A model generated the notes under the pieces. The model saw nothing but the letters and a program-made list of their open reading frames with translations. It did not search any database and had not been told where the DNA came from. DNA of 64,000 nt from Paractinoplanes ovalisporus (lineage in GTDB: Bacteria > Actinomycetota > Actinomycetes > Mycobacteriales > Micromonosporaceae), in the NCBI RefSeq assembly GCF_016834655.1, contig NZ_JAENHP010000022.1:121724-185723 (forward strand). The letters run 5' to 3'. Shown here piece after piece: positions 15,656 through 24,996 of this stretch. The position numbers and the translations under genes are program-made. Numbering within the stretch: the first letter of the stretch is position 1; each line of letters opens with the position of its first letter.

Positions 15656-16991
15656 GGGCGCCGGTGAAGAGCGGGGTGGGCGGGTCGAAACCGTTGAAGT
15701 TCGAGGCGTAGGCCAGGGTGTAGCCGCCGGTGCTGCCCAGGTAGAGGACGTCGCCGGTGGTGAGGTCGGCGGGGAGCAGAACGCCGTACGCGATGGTGTC
15801 GGTGCTGTCGCAGGACGGGCCGGTGATCGTGTACGGGATGAGGTCGGCGGCCGCGTCGAATGAGCCGGACTTGCCCAGCGAGTCAGACGTGCTGGACGAG
15901 CCGGGCGCACTCGACGAGCCGGACTTACCCAACGAGCCAGACGCGCTGGACGAGCCGGACTTACCCACCGAGCCAGACGCGCTGGACGAACTGGATGCGC
16001 CTGACGAGCCGGGCGCGCTGGACGAGCCGGAGGCAGCGGGCGCGGTTGAGGGGGCGGCCTTGCGGGTCTGGATCGGGAAGTCCCAGCCGCCGGGGGTCTG
16101 CAGGACCTCCATCAGGCCGTTGTAGGCGCCTACCTCGATGTAGAGCCAGTTCTCGTCACCGCGGCGTTCGTGGCCGATCACCGTGGCGGCCAGCACTCCG
16201 GACTCGGCTACCAGGTGGCGGCCGGGCTCGGCGACGATCAAGGCGGGGCGGTACGGGAGGTCGTCCAGCGCCTCGTTGGTGTACTTGGCGATCTCCTCGA
16301 TGGCGGGCACGTCCGTCGTGTAGCGGGCCGGGAAACCGCCGCCCAGGTCGAGCATCTCCAGTTCGATGTTGTCGTGGCGCAGGCGGTCCATGAGCTTGCC
16401 GGCGACGTCGACGGCCTCGGCCCACGCGTCGGGGCGCACACACTGCGATCCGACGTGGAAGGTGATTCCGTACGGGCGGAGGCCGAGCCGTTCGGCCAGC
16501 AGCAACAGGTCGTACGCGTCCTCGACGTCGGTGCCGAACTTGCGCGACAGCGGGAAGACGCTGGCCTGGTCGTCGACGCGCAGGCGCACGTAGACGGCCG
16601 CGCCGGGGGCGTGCTCGGCGATCTTGACCAGCTCGTTGGGGGAGTCGAAGCTGAACCGCCACAGGCCGGCCGCGTGGGCGGCGGCGATGTGGGCGGGCGG
16701 CTTGACCGGGTTGCTGTAGAGAACGTCGGCCGGGTCGACCCCGACCGCCTCGAGCATGCGCAGCTCACCGAGCGAGGCGATCTCGAAGCCGGCGCCCTCG
16801 GCGTGCAGGGTGCGCAGGATCTCGGGGGCCGGGTTGCACTTCATCGCGTAGTGGACCCGCACGTCCGGCATCGCCGCCCGGAACGCCGCGTGCCGGTCGG
16901 CCACCGTGCCCAGGTCGGTCACCAGGTAGGGCGTCGGCGTGCCGATCGCCTCGAGTGCGGCCGGGCTGAGGGTGGCGGGCCACGAGGTCAT
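15648..16991 (-). CDS. Type III PLP-dependent ornithine/lysine-type decarboxylase with repeat insertion
   Basis: A 447-residue enzyme of the alanine-racemase-fold decarboxylase group. The PLP lysine is in VHYAMKCNPAPEIL, with FEIASLGEL following; GITFHVGSQC, MLDLGGGFPARY and IVAEPGRHLVAESG are the glycine loop and phosphate-binding motifs; GPSCDSTDTI carries the catalytic Cys-Asp of the partner subunit. HVGSQ and CDSTD favour ornithine or lysine over diaminopimelate. About 75 residues of Ser/Gly/Lys repeats are inserted between FPIQTRKAA and LIPYTITGPSCDS, in the C-terminal barrel just ahead of the active-site Cys. The start ATG has GAAGGAG upstream. It likely makes putrescine or cadaverine in the cytoplasm. 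Confidence 0.88.
   Translation of the reverse strand: MTSWPATLSPAALEAIGTPTPYLVTDLGTVADRHAAFRAAMPDVRVHYAMKCNPAPEILRTLHAEGAGFEIASLGELRMLEAVGVDPADVLYSNPVKPPAHIAAAHAAGLWRFSFDSPNELVKIAEHAPGAAVYVRLRVDDQASVFPLSRKFGTDVEDAYDLLLLAERLGLRPYGITFHVGSQCVRPDAWAEAVDVAGKLMDRLRHDNIELEMLDLGGGFPARYTTDVPAIEEIAKYTNEALDDLPYRPALIVAEPGRHLVAESGVLAATVIGHERRGDENWLYIEVGAYNGLMEVLQTPGGWDFPIQTRKAAPSTAPAASGSSSAPGSSGASSSSSASGSVGKSGSSSASGSLGKSGSSSAPGSSSTSDSLGKSGSFDAAADLIPYTITGPSCDSTDTIAYGVLLPADLTTGDVLYLGSTGGYTLAYASNFNGFDPPTPLFTGARD
15862..16041 (-). repeat. 18-bp-period tandem repeat inside the decarboxylase gene
   Basis: Ten 18-bp units in register (15862-16041), partly organised as 36-bp doublets (for example 15916-15951 and 15952-15987, which differ at one base). 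On the coding strand they encode hexapeptides such as SSSASG and SLGKSG. Every unit length is a multiple of three, so the enzyme frame stays open. Confidence 0.93.
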
Positions 16992-17085
16992 CCAGGTCTC
17001 CTTCGGGAAAGCGGGTCGAGCGGAAAGCGGGTCGAGCAGAGAAAGGGCGGAGCAGGCCGAGCGGTGAGCGGCACGATCGGGGAGA

Positions 17086-19803
17086 TCAGGGAGCGGGCGC
17101 GGGAGCAGCCGCCGAGGCGCCCTCGAGGAACAGCCGCCCGGCCTCGCCGGCCGGCACGGGACGCGAGAAGTAGTAGCCCTGCGCGAAGTGGCACCCCATC
17201 TCGCGCAGCGCCGCCAACTGGCCGAACTCCTCGATGCCTTCGGCCACCGTGTCCATGCCGAGGCTCTTGCCGAGCTGGACGATGGTGTCGGCCAGCGCCG
17301 TGTCGTCGGTCAGGGCGCCGAGCCGTTCCACGAACGAGCGGTCGATCTTGAGGGTGTCGACCGGGAAGCGGCGCAGGTAGGCCAGGGACGAGTAGCCCGT
17401 GCCGAAGTCGTCGATGGCCAGGGTGACGCCGAGCGCCTTGAGGCGTACGAGCTGTTCGAGGTTGTCGTCGGTGTCGGTCATCAGCACGCTCTCGGTCATC
17501 TCGAGGCACAGCTGGTCGGCCGGCATGCCGGTCTCGGCCAGGATCCCCGCGACGACCTCGACCAGGTCGGCCCGGTCGAACTGGCGCACCGAGACGTTGA
17601 CGGCCATCTTGACCGGGCGCCCGCCGCCGGCCCGGCTCCACGTGACGGCCTGGCGGCACGCCTCGCGCAGCACCCACCGGCCCAGCGGCACGATGAGCCC
17701 GGTGGCCTCGGCGATCGGGATGAACTCGGCCGGCGGGATCAGGCCGCGCGTGGGGTGCTCCCAGCGGGCCAGCGCCTCGAACCCGATGACCTCGCTGCTG
17801 GCCAGGTCGATGGTCGGCTGGTAGTGCAGGTGCAGCTGCTTGCGTTCCAGGGCCAGGCGCAGGTCGGCCTCGAGCTCGAGCCGTTCGACCAGGCCGGACA
17901 GCATCTCGGGGTCATAGCTGGTGTATCCGCTGCCGCCGGCCGACTTGGCCTTGTACATGGCCAGGTCGGCGTTGCGCATGAGCTGCTCGGCGCCGTCGGT
18001 CTCGCCGCCGTCGAGCAGCCCGGCCGCGGCCAGGCCGATGCTCGCCTGCACGTGGATGTTGCGGCTCTGGCTGGCGAACGGCTCCTCGAGCACGTCGATG
18101 ATGCGCTGGGCGACCTGTTCGGCGTCGGTGCCGTCGGCCGGCGCCTGGATCAGCACGGCGAACTCGTCACCGCCGAACCGGGCGACCAGGTCGTCCTCCC
18201 GTACGGAGGCTCGCAAGCGGTCCGCCACCTGCACGAGCAGTTGGTCGCCGGCCAGGTGACCGAGGCTGTCGTTGACCTCCTTGAACCCGTCGAGGTCGAG
18301 GAAGAGCACGGTGACCTCGTCGTCGTCCGGCTTGCTGTGCAGCGCCTCGCTGACCCGCTCGCGGAACAGCGCGCGGTTGGCGAGCTGGGTGAGCGCGTCG
18401 TGGTAGGCCTCGTGGACGAGCTGGTCCTGCAGTTCCTTGCGCTCGCTGATGTCGCGGGTGTTGAGCACCAGCCCGGCGACGCTGGGGTCGCTCAGCAGGT
18501 TGGTGATGGTCATCTCGGCCTGCCGCAGCCGCTTGTCGCGGTGCCGCACGGTCAGTTCGAGCACCGTGGTGGCGTACGGGCGTCCCGCGACCTGCCGCAG
18601 CGCCTGGGCGAGACGGATGCCCGACTCGGGGTCGATCAGCTTGGTCAGGCGGCGGCCGGTGAGGCTGTGGGCCGGGTAGCCGAAGACGCGCTGCACCGAC
18701 TCGCTCTGGTAGAGCACGTCGGCTTCGGGGCTGACCACGGTGACGACGTCGGAGCTGTGCTGCACCAGGGCGTGGAACCGCTGCTCGCTGGCGAACAGCT
18801 CGGCCGTGCGGGCGGCGACGCGGGCTTCCAGCGTACGGGTGAGGTTGCGGTTCTCGCGGAGGGTGAGCAGCTGCCGGCCCACGATGAGCAGGATCAGCGC
18901 CGAGCGGGTGTAGGCGACGAACAGGTTGGTGTGGCCGGTGGTGGCATACCAGATGACCGACGTGAACAGGGCCGCGAGCACCGCCACGTACGGGAGCAGG
19001 ATGCCGATCGGCTGCCCGTTGTCCTCGTCGGTGGTGTCCTCGGTGCGCTTCACCGGCATCAGCGCGGCCAGCAGTATCAACGAGAAGCCGGTGAACCAGC
19101 CGATGTCGGTGACCCCGCCCGAGCGGTACGCGTCGAGCAGGTTCAGATAGGCGTACCCGATGTCGGAGATCGCGAAGGCCACGATGCCGGCGCCGACCAT
19201 GGCCAGTTGGTTGAAGGTGCGGCCGCTGCGGCGCTGCTGGGCCAGCATGTAGAGCACCATGGTCACGATGACCACGTCGCCCAGCGGGTAGGCCAGGCTG
19301 ACGTAGAGCTCCAGGCCGGCCCGGCCGTCCTCGAGCAGCGGCACGACCACGAAGATCCACGCCATCAGCACGAGCGAGGCGGCGATCATCAGGCCGTCCA
19401 GGACGCTGCGGATCCGGCCGGCCAGTGCCTGGGTGCGGCTCGGCAGCACGAGCAGGCCGATCGGGGTGAGCACGACCATGCCGAGATAGCCGAGGTCGGC
19501 CTTCGACGGCAGGGGCACGTCCTGGCCGGCGATGCTGTACCAGCAGGCCACGGCCTGGCCGAGTCCCCAGCTCAGCACGCCCAGGCCGATCAGGGTCCAG
19601 CCCCAGCGCATCCGGCCGGTGAAGCGGCGGGAGCGGTGCAGGCAAGCCACGGCGGCGGCGAGGGCGCCCAGGCAGAGGCCGAAGTTGGAGACGGGCACGG
19701 CCATGGCGGTGCCCGTGCTGAGGATGAACGCGAAGGCCACGACGACCGCGCCGATGACCCCGCACAAGCGGTACCAGTCGGCCGCACGGGTGCTGGTTGC
19801 CAT
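17086..19803 (-). CDS. Membrane GGDEF-EAL protein with PAS domain (c-di-GMP turnover)
   Basis: A 905-residue protein. About nine hydrophobic segments occupy residues 10-310, followed by a coiled linker, a PAS domain (about 335-455, with HSSDVVTVVSPEADVLYQSE), GGDEF (about 465-625, intact RFGGDEFAVLI and FKEVNDSLGHLAGD) and EAL (about 640-890, with GFEALARWEHPTRG, DDFGTGYSSLAYLRRF and KIDRSFV). Both catalytic motifs look complete, so it could make and degrade cyclic di-GMP, switched by membrane or PAS input. In mycelial actinomycetes c-di-GMP controls development. GGGGAG lies 5 nt before ATG 19803; a GTG directly upstream is less likely. It is monocistronic, divergent from a GH92 gene. Confidence 0.93.
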   Translation of the reverse strand: MATSTRAADWYRLCGVIGAVVVAFAFILSTGTAMAVPVSNFGLCLGALAAAVACLHRSRRFTGRMRWGWTLIGLGVLSWGLGQAVACWYSIAGQDVPLPSKADLGYLGMVVLTPIGLLVLPSRTQALAGRIRSVLDGLMIAASLVLMAWIFVVVPLLEDGRAGLELYVSLAYPLGDVVIVTMVLYMLAQQRRSGRTFNQLAMVGAGIVAFAISDIGYAYLNLLDAYRSGGVTDIGWFTGFSLILLAALMPVKRTEDTTDEDNGQPIGILLPYVAVLAALFTSVIWYATTGHTNLFVAYTRSALILLIVGRQLLTLRENRNLTRTLEARVAARTAELFASEQRFHALVQHSSDVVTVVSPEADVLYQSESVQRVFGYPAHSLTGRRLTKLIDPESGIRLAQALRQVAGRPYATTVLELTVRHRDKRLRQAEMTITNLLSDPSVAGLVLNTRDISERKELQDQLVHEAYHDALTQLANRALFRERVSEALHSKPDDDEVTVLFLDLDGFKEVNDSLGHLAGDQLLVQVADRLRASVREDDLVARFGGDEFAVLIQAPADGTDAEQVAQRIIDVLEEPFASQSRNIHVQASIGLAAAGLLDGGETDGAEQLMRNADLAMYKAKSAGGSGYTSYDPEMLSGLVERLELEADLRLALERKQLHLHYQPTIDLASSEVIGFEALARWEHPTRGLIPPAEFIPIAEATGLIVPLGRWVLREACRQAVTWSRAGGGRPVKMAVNVSVRQFDRADLVEVVAGILAETGMPADQLCLEMTESVLMTDTDDNLEQLVRLKALGVTLAIDDFGTGYSSLAYLRRFPVDTLKIDRSFVERLGALTDDTALADTIVQLGKSLGMDTVAEGIEEFGQLAALREMGCHFAQGYYFSRPVPAGEAGRLFLEGASAAAPAPAP

Positions 19804-19905
19804 CACGTCTCCCCAGATAGGCGGTCTAGCCGAAGATCGGGATCGGGGCGCCGGGGTTGAGAGGTTCGGCCGGGCAGTGCGTTGCGAATCGGGTGCAGAA
19901 CTTAT

Positions 19906-19917
19906 TGACGTATGTCA
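19906..19917. promoter_or_regulatory. Imperfect second LacI-type half palindrome
   Basis: TGACGTATGTCA, a shorter TGAC-N4-GTCA dyad, lies 20 bp upstream (centre to centre about 21 bp) of the perfect operator at 19926. It may be a secondary site on the same DNA face. Confidence 0.4.
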
Positions 19918-19925
19918 CTGTCCGG

Positions 19926-19939
19926 TGACAACGTTGTCA
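19926..19939. promoter_or_regulatory. LacI-family operator upstream of GH92 gene
   Basis: TGACAACGTTGTCA is a perfect 14-bp palindrome with a central CG, as in LacI-family operators. It ends 34 bp before the GH92 ATG. Near-identical sites lie before the second GH92 gene, the sugar-binding protein and lacI in this window. Confidence 0.8.
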
Positions 19940-19973
19940 AAGCTCGATCACGCCGGTCACGGGAGGTTCATCC

Positions 19974-22900
19974 ATGCACTTGTTGCTCAGCGCGCTCCTG
20001 GTGCTTCCAGGGGCCGCGGCTATAGAGGCGGAAGCGCAACCCGTCGACCTCGTACGGCCGTTCGTCGGCACCCAGAACTTCGGCAACACGTTCCCCGGCG
20101 CCAGCGCGCCCTTCGGGATGGTGCAGGTCAGCCCCGACACCGGCGGGCAGGGCGGCTACGACTACCAGCAGTCGTCGATCTACGGCTTCAGCCAGACCCA
20201 CCTCTCGGGCGTCGGCTGTGGCGTGGCCGGCGAGCTGCCGATGATGCCGACCACGGGCGCGATCACCAGCGTCGACCCGAACGCCTACAAGTCGGCCTAC
20301 AGCCACGACGACGAGGAGGCCTCGCCCGGCTACTACCGCGTCGGCCTTTCCCGGTACGGGGTCGACGCCGAGCTCACCGCGACCGAGCGCACCGGCTGGC
20401 AGCGTTACACGTTCCCCTCCACCGGCGCGGCCAACGTGCTGTTCAACACCGGCAAGGCCAACCAGTCGGTGTTCGACTCCGAGATCCATGTCGTCGACGA
20501 CCGGACGATCGAGGGCCGGGTCGAGGCCGGCAACTTCTGCGCCGGCAAGGACGATCACACGATCTTCTTCACCGCGTCGTTCGACCGGCCCTTTTCCGCG
20601 TACGGGACCTGGCGCGGCTCGACGGTCACGGCGGGCAGCCGGGACGCCGCCGGGTCGGGGTCGAACGGCGCGTACGTCACGTTCGACGCGACCTCCGACC
20701 GGGACGTCGTGGTGAAGGTCGGGCTCTCGTACACGGGCCTGGCCGGGGCGCGGGCCAACCTGGCCGCGGAGACTTCGGGTTTTGATTTTGCGGAAGTTCG
20801 CGACGCCTTGAGAGCGAAGTGGGTGTCGGCCCTGGGCAAGATCAAGATCGGGGGCGGTACGGAGGAGAGGCGCGCGGCGTTCTACACGGCGCTCTACCAC
20901 TCGCTGCTGCACCCCAACCTGGCCGGTGACGTCGACGGCTCGTACGTGGGCTTCGACCGCGAGGTGCACAAGGCCGAGGGCTACACGCCGTATCAGAACT
21001 TCTCGTTGTGGGACACCTACCGCCCGCAGAACCAGTTGCTCGAACTGCTCACCCCCGACGTGGCCCGCGACGTCGCGCTCAGCGTGCTCGCGATCGGCCG
21101 CGACGGCGGATGGCTGCCGCGGTGGGCCCTGGCCAACAGCGAGACCAACATCATGACCGGCGACCCGGTGACCCCGTTCCTGGTCGAGGCGTGGTCCAAG
21201 GGGCTGCTGAAGGGGCACGAGACCGAGGCGTACGCGCTGCTGCGGGCCAACGCGACGAGCGAGCCCCCGGCCGGCTCGCCCTACAACGGCCGCACCGGCG
21301 TCAAGTACTACAGCGACCGCGGCTACATCCCGTCCGGGCTCAAGCTGGGCACCGACTGCGTGCACAAGGGCGGCGACAACGACTGCGTGCACCCGGCCTC
21401 GGCCACCCTCGAATACGCGGCGGCCGACGCCTCCCTGGCCCTGATGGCGGCCGGGCTGGGCAAGAAGGACGACGCGAAGCTCTTCGCGGGGCGCGGTCAG
21501 TGGTACCGCAACCTCTGGGATTCCTCGATCAAACAGTTCCGGCCGCGCACCACCGACGGCACGTGGCTGACCCCGTACGACCCGGTGGCGGCGGCCCAGC
21601 AGTTCCACGAGGGCGGCGCCTATCAGTACCAGTGGCTGGTTCCGCAGGACCCGGCGGGACTCGTGAGCCTCATGGGTGGGCGGGCCGCGACCCAGAAACG
21701 GCTGGACGACTTCTTCGCGTACGGGAAACTCTTGAATGACCCGGCCGGAACCGCGCGCAACGACTGGATCGCCAGCCCGTACGACTACTACGCCAAGGCC
21801 ACCTACAACCCGAACAACGAGCCCGACCTGCTGGCGCCCTACATGTACCACTGGGCCGGCGCGCCCGCGAAGACCGCGACCGTCGTCCGGGCGGCGATGA
21901 CCCTGTTCACCACCGGGCCCGACGGCATGACCGGCAACGACGACCTGGGCACGATGAGCGCCTGGTACGTCTTCTCGTCGCTCGGCCTCTATCCGACCAT
22001 GAGCGGGGCGAACTTCCTGGCCGTGTCCTCGCCGCAGTTCCCCTCGGCGGTGGTGTCGCTCGGCTCGCGCTCGCTGACCGTCACCGCGCCCGGCGCGTCG
22101 GATCAGAACCGCTACATCCAGCGCGTACGGGTCAACGGCTCCTCGCTGACGAAGAACTGGGTGCCGTGGTCGGCGGTCGGCTCGGGCGGGACGATCGCGC
22201 ACACGCTCGGCACGTCCCCGTCGTCGTGGGGCACCTCGACCGGCGCCGAGCCCCCGTCGGTCAACCAGGCGCCGGCGGACAACCGGACCCAACTGTCGGC
22301 GGCGGTCCGCCCGTCGTCGGCCGCGGTCCCGCCCGGCGGCAGCGCGACCCTCACGGTCGACATCGTGGGCCAGTCGCCGGGGGTGTTGACGCCACGCGTC
22401 ACTGTCACGGCCCCGACCGGGTGGAAGGCGACCGTGCGGCAGCCGGGCCCGATCGTCTCGCGGCATCTGCCGACCTCGGCTACCGCAACCGTCACCGTCA
22501 CGGCCCCCGCTGCCGCCTCCGTCGGCTCCTATCCGCTGCAGGTTGACGTGTCCGGCGTCAAGAAGACGGCTTCCCTGGTCGTCACGAATCCCTCGGCCTG
22601 CGCGTCGTCGTCGGCGGCCGGTCAGTGCGCGGTCACTCTCACCCCGACCCGCGACGGCACGGCCACCGTGGAGGCCTCGTCGCAGGGCGACTTCGACGGC
22701 GGGGGCTGGAGTTACGACGCCTCCCTGATGCCCGCGGCCGGCCCGGTGACGTGGGACGGGCTCACCTACGACGCGCCCGACCCGACCGGGACCGCGCCGA
22801 ACTTCACCGCCGCCACCGGGCAGACCCTGCTGCTCCCGGCCGGCTCCCACACGTCGGCCAACCTCGTGCTGACCAGCCACAACGGGCCCGTCGGGGGATC

Positions 22901-23153
22901 CGTGACGATCGGTTACACGGACGGCACGTACGCCTCGGCGCCGGTGACGATCGCCGACTGGTGCGGGAGCGCGGCCGCCGGCACCACGGCCGTGCTGGCG
23001 ATGCCCCACCGCATCAAGGCCGGTCAGGGCGTCGACGGGCCGCCGGTCTCGCTGTTCGGCGCCCGTTTCCCGCTGACCGCGGGCAAGCAGATCCGCTCGA
23101 TCACCCTGCCCGACGACCCCCGGGTCTACGTCTACGCCGTCACCCTCGCCTAG
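19974..23153 (+). CDS. Secreted GH92 family alpha-mannosidase
   Basis: A 1059-residue exo-alpha-mannosidase. A short signal peptide (MHLLLSALLVLPGAAA) leads to the GH92 N-terminal domain (VDLVRPFVGTQNFGNTFPGA, about 25-280) and the catalytic (alpha/alpha)6 barrel (about 290-740). Hallmarks are SLWDTYRPQNQLLELLTP, HEGGAYQYQWLVPQD, NNEPDLLAPYMYHWAG and GNDDLGTMSAWYVFSSLGLYP; the acid residues in these strings line the calcium-dependent active site in characterised members. After it come a NEW3-like Ig segment (about 770-860) and a C-terminal beta domain. GH92 enzymes trim alpha-mannose from yeast mannan or N-glycans. GGGAGG lies 7 nt before the ATG. It is probably repressed by LacI through the operator just upstream. 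Confidence 0.93.
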   Translation: MHLLLSALLVLPGAAAIEAEAQPVDLVRPFVGTQNFGNTFPGASAPFGMVQVSPDTGGQGGYDYQQSSIYGFSQTHLSGVGCGVAGELPMMPTTGAITSVDPNAYKSAYSHDDEEASPGYYRVGLSRYGVDAELTATERTGWQRYTFPSTGAANVLFNTGKANQSVFDSEIHVVDDRTIEGRVEAGNFCAGKDDHTIFFTASFDRPFSAYGTWRGSTVTAGSRDAAGSGSNGAYVTFDATSDRDVVVKVGLSYTGLAGARANLAAETSGFDFAEVRDALRAKWVSALGKIKIGGGTEERRAAFYTALYHSLLHPNLAGDVDGSYVGFDREVHKAEGYTPYQNFSLWDTYRPQNQLLELLTPDVARDVALSVLAIGRDGGWLPRWALANSETNIMTGDPVTPFLVEAWSKGLLKGHETEAYALLRANATSEPPAGSPYNGRTGVKYYSDRGYIPSGLKLGTDCVHKGGDNDCVHPASATLEYAAADASLALMAAGLGKKDDAKLFAGRGQWYRNLWDSSIKQFRPRTTDGTWLTPYDPVAAAQQFHEGGAYQYQWLVPQDPAGLVSLMGGRAATQKRLDDFFAYGKLLNDPAGTARNDWIASPYDYYAKATYNPNNEPDLLAPYMYHWAGAPAKTATVVRAAMTLFTTGPDGMTGNDDLGTMSAWYVFSSLGLYPTMSGANFLAVSSPQFPSAVVSLGSRSLTVTAPGASDQNRYIQRVRVNGSSLTKNWVPWSAVGSGGTIAHTLGTSPSSWGTSTGAEPPSVNQAPADNRTQLSAAVRPSSAAVPPGGSATLTVDIVGQSPGVLTPRVTVTAPTGWKATVRQPGPIVSRHLPTSATATVTVTAPAAASVGSYPLQVDVSGVKKTASLVVTNPSACASSSAAGQCAVTLTPTRDGTATVEASSQGDFDGGGWSYDASLMPAAGPVTWDGLTYDAPDPTGTAPNFTAATGQTLLLPAGSHTSANLVLTSHNGPVGGSVTIGYTDGTYASAPVTIADWCGSAAAGTTAVLAMPHRIKAGQGVDGPPVSLFGARFPLTAGKQIRSITLPDDPRVYVYAVTLA

Positions 23154-24933
23154 ACGCCCGGCGGAGGCCGGCGTAATGGCTGGCCTCCGCCGGGCTCAGA
23201 CGCCGGTATTCGTCGTCGTGCCGTCCGTACATGACCTCCCACAGGAGCGTCGTGCTCGTCCCGGACCCGTCGGGGTGGACGCGCTCGTCCACCTCGTGGC
23301 CGTCGACGGTGACGGTCCGGCGCACCACCTGATAGGGATCCCGGCTGATGATCGTGTTCACGATGCCGAAGTACTGGTAGGGCGGTGGGTCGCCGGCCAG
23401 CAGCCTCCGGACGTGGGCGACGTCCTCGGCGGCGAAGGCGCGGACGTCGTCCCACCCCAGTCGAACGGCGTTGCCGGGCGGGGTCAGGGCCGCCTGCAAC
23501 CTCATGCCGGGATGCTCGACGAGGAGTTCGAGCACGAGGGACCGGTTCGTGAACTCGGTGGTCGCCGGGTCGAGGGCGAGCGGCAGCAGCATCCGCATCA
23601 CACGCTCGCCGGTGAACCGCAGCGGCCCGCCGTCGACGAGCGACCCCGGAACCATGTCGGCCCGGGTGCGGCCGGCTTCCGGGGTCAGCGCGAGCAGCGG
23701 GCCGTCCGGGCGGTCCATCGCCAGCACCGTTTCGCCGGTCCACGTCGCGGCCACCGCCGGGTCGCGCTGCCACTCGGCGATCATCCGAGGGGGGTCGTCG
23801 GCGGTCACCAGAACGTATCGCCCGTCTTTGTCCCGGTAGGCCTCGCTCACCTCGTCCACGTGGGTGTGCCGGAGCAGGGTGGCGATCCGGTGCAATCGCA
23901 GGGGCAGCGGCACCGGGGTGAGGGAGCGCAGCCACGTCTCGACCACCGGGCCGGCCCAGACGGCGGTCACCGGCAGGGGCTGGGCGGCGCGGACGCGGTC
24001 GAGAGCCGCCGTCGGCGTTCTGCCGGCGACGATCTCGGCCGACCGGTTCCGGACCATCAGGTTCCGCAGAAATTCCGCCGCCTGCTGGTACGGGTCGAGG
24101 CGCGGGTCGTCGCGGTCCATGTCACCGGCGGCCGACTCCAGGGAGATGGCTTCCCGGCCCACCGGCTCACCCCGTTCGGCCGGCAGCGTCAAACCCTCGA
24201 GCAGACGGCTCAGCCGCTCGGGTGGCTGCGGGGGAGCGGGCCGGGCGGCGAGGAACCAGCCGTCGCCGCGGTCGGGCAGGCGCGCGTGCCCCGCCCGGAC
24301 CGCGTTCAACGTGATGTTGTGTTCGAAGGCCAGCGCGGCCCAGCCGTACGGGTGTGACTCCGGAAGCCCGGCGTCGATCGCCCGCAGCAGCCTGGCCTCG
24401 CTGCGCGGCCACTTCGACTCGTCGGGGACCGTCACCGTCTGCCCCGGCTGGGCCAGCGCGGCCCGGGCCGTCACCACGGTGTTGGAACCCTTCACCCAGA
24501 TCGGCAGGTCCGTCTGCAGTGTCCGGCCGATCGGTCCCGCCAGCTGCCGGCTGCCCGAGGCGAGCCAGACCTTCCCGTCCCCGGCGGTCGTGAACCGGGC
24601 CGGGCGCACGTGGAGGTGCGGGCCGACGCTGGTCTCGTGGGCCAAGGAGTCGATCAGCACGGGGAAGGGGTTGAGCAGCACGACGTCGTCCCACGGTTCC
24701 GGGCCCAGAAGATCACGACCGAGTTCCCGTACGAACGATGTCTCGTCCACGGTGGATTCGTCGTCGCGCAGCCGTTCGAAGAACAGCACCCGCCCGCGGT
24801 CGGTCTCCCAGAGGATGACGTACGCGGTGACAACTCCGCTCTCGACCAGCTCGTGCCGCACTTCGCGCGGCCGCACCGCCTGCTTCGACCGGTTGACGAG
24901 CCACGGCTTCCACTCCGGCATATCGACCATCAT
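23140..24933 (-). CDS. Large cytoplasmic protein of unknown function
   Basis: A 597-residue protein I cannot assign to a family. The N-terminus (WKPWLVNRSKQAVRPREVRHELVESG) leads into a beta-rich part with VVTAYVILWETDRGRVLFFERLRDDE. It has no signal peptide and no transmembrane segment. The second half is Arg/Leu/Asp-rich, with PLPLRLHRIATLLRHTHVDEV, RYVLVTADDPPRMIAEWQRDP and a C-terminal RRTVTVDGHEVDERVHPDG. Coding is supported by strong third-position GC and few alternatives on either strand. Three in-frame ATGs (24933, 24930, 24921) are possible starts. The 3' end overlaps the convergent GH92 gene by 14 bases, and it is divergent from a GNAT. Function unknown. Confidence 0.7.
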   Translation of the reverse strand: MMVDMPEWKPWLVNRSKQAVRPREVRHELVESGVVTAYVILWETDRGRVLFFERLRDDESTVDETSFVRELGRDLLGPEPWDDVVLLNPFPVLIDSLAHETSVGPHLHVRPARFTTAGDGKVWLASGSRQLAGPIGRTLQTDLPIWVKGSNTVVTARAALAQPGQTVTVPDESKWPRSEARLLRAIDAGLPESHPYGWAALAFEHNITLNAVRAGHARLPDRGDGWFLAARPAPPQPPERLSRLLEGLTLPAERGEPVGREAISLESAAGDMDRDDPRLDPYQQAAEFLRNLMVRNRSAEIVAGRTPTAALDRVRAAQPLPVTAVWAGPVVETWLRSLTPVPLPLRLHRIATLLRHTHVDEVSEAYRDKDGRYVLVTADDPPRMIAEWQRDPAVAATWTGETVLAMDRPDGPLLALTPEAGRTRADMVPGSLVDGGPLRFTGERVMRMLLPLALDPATTEFTNRSLVLELLVEHPGMRLQAALTPPGNAVRLGWDDVRAFAAEDVAHVRRLLAGDPPPYQYFGIVNTIISRDPYQVVRRTVTVDGHEVDERVHPDGSGTSTTLLWEVMYGRHDDEYRRLSPAEASHYAGLRRASRRG

Positions 24934-24996
24934 GCCCACCGGTGTCAACGCGCTATTTCGGGTGCGCCGGGCGGCCGGCCTGGCTACCGTCCGGGC

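Noticed and set aside
19968..23009. Open frame of about 1000 codons antisense to the first GH92 gene
   Set aside because: High-GC shadow of a strongly conserved gene; the translation has no domain and is Arg/Gly/Val-rich. The same applies to the long frames at 17188-19860, 27809-30514 and 35017-37947.
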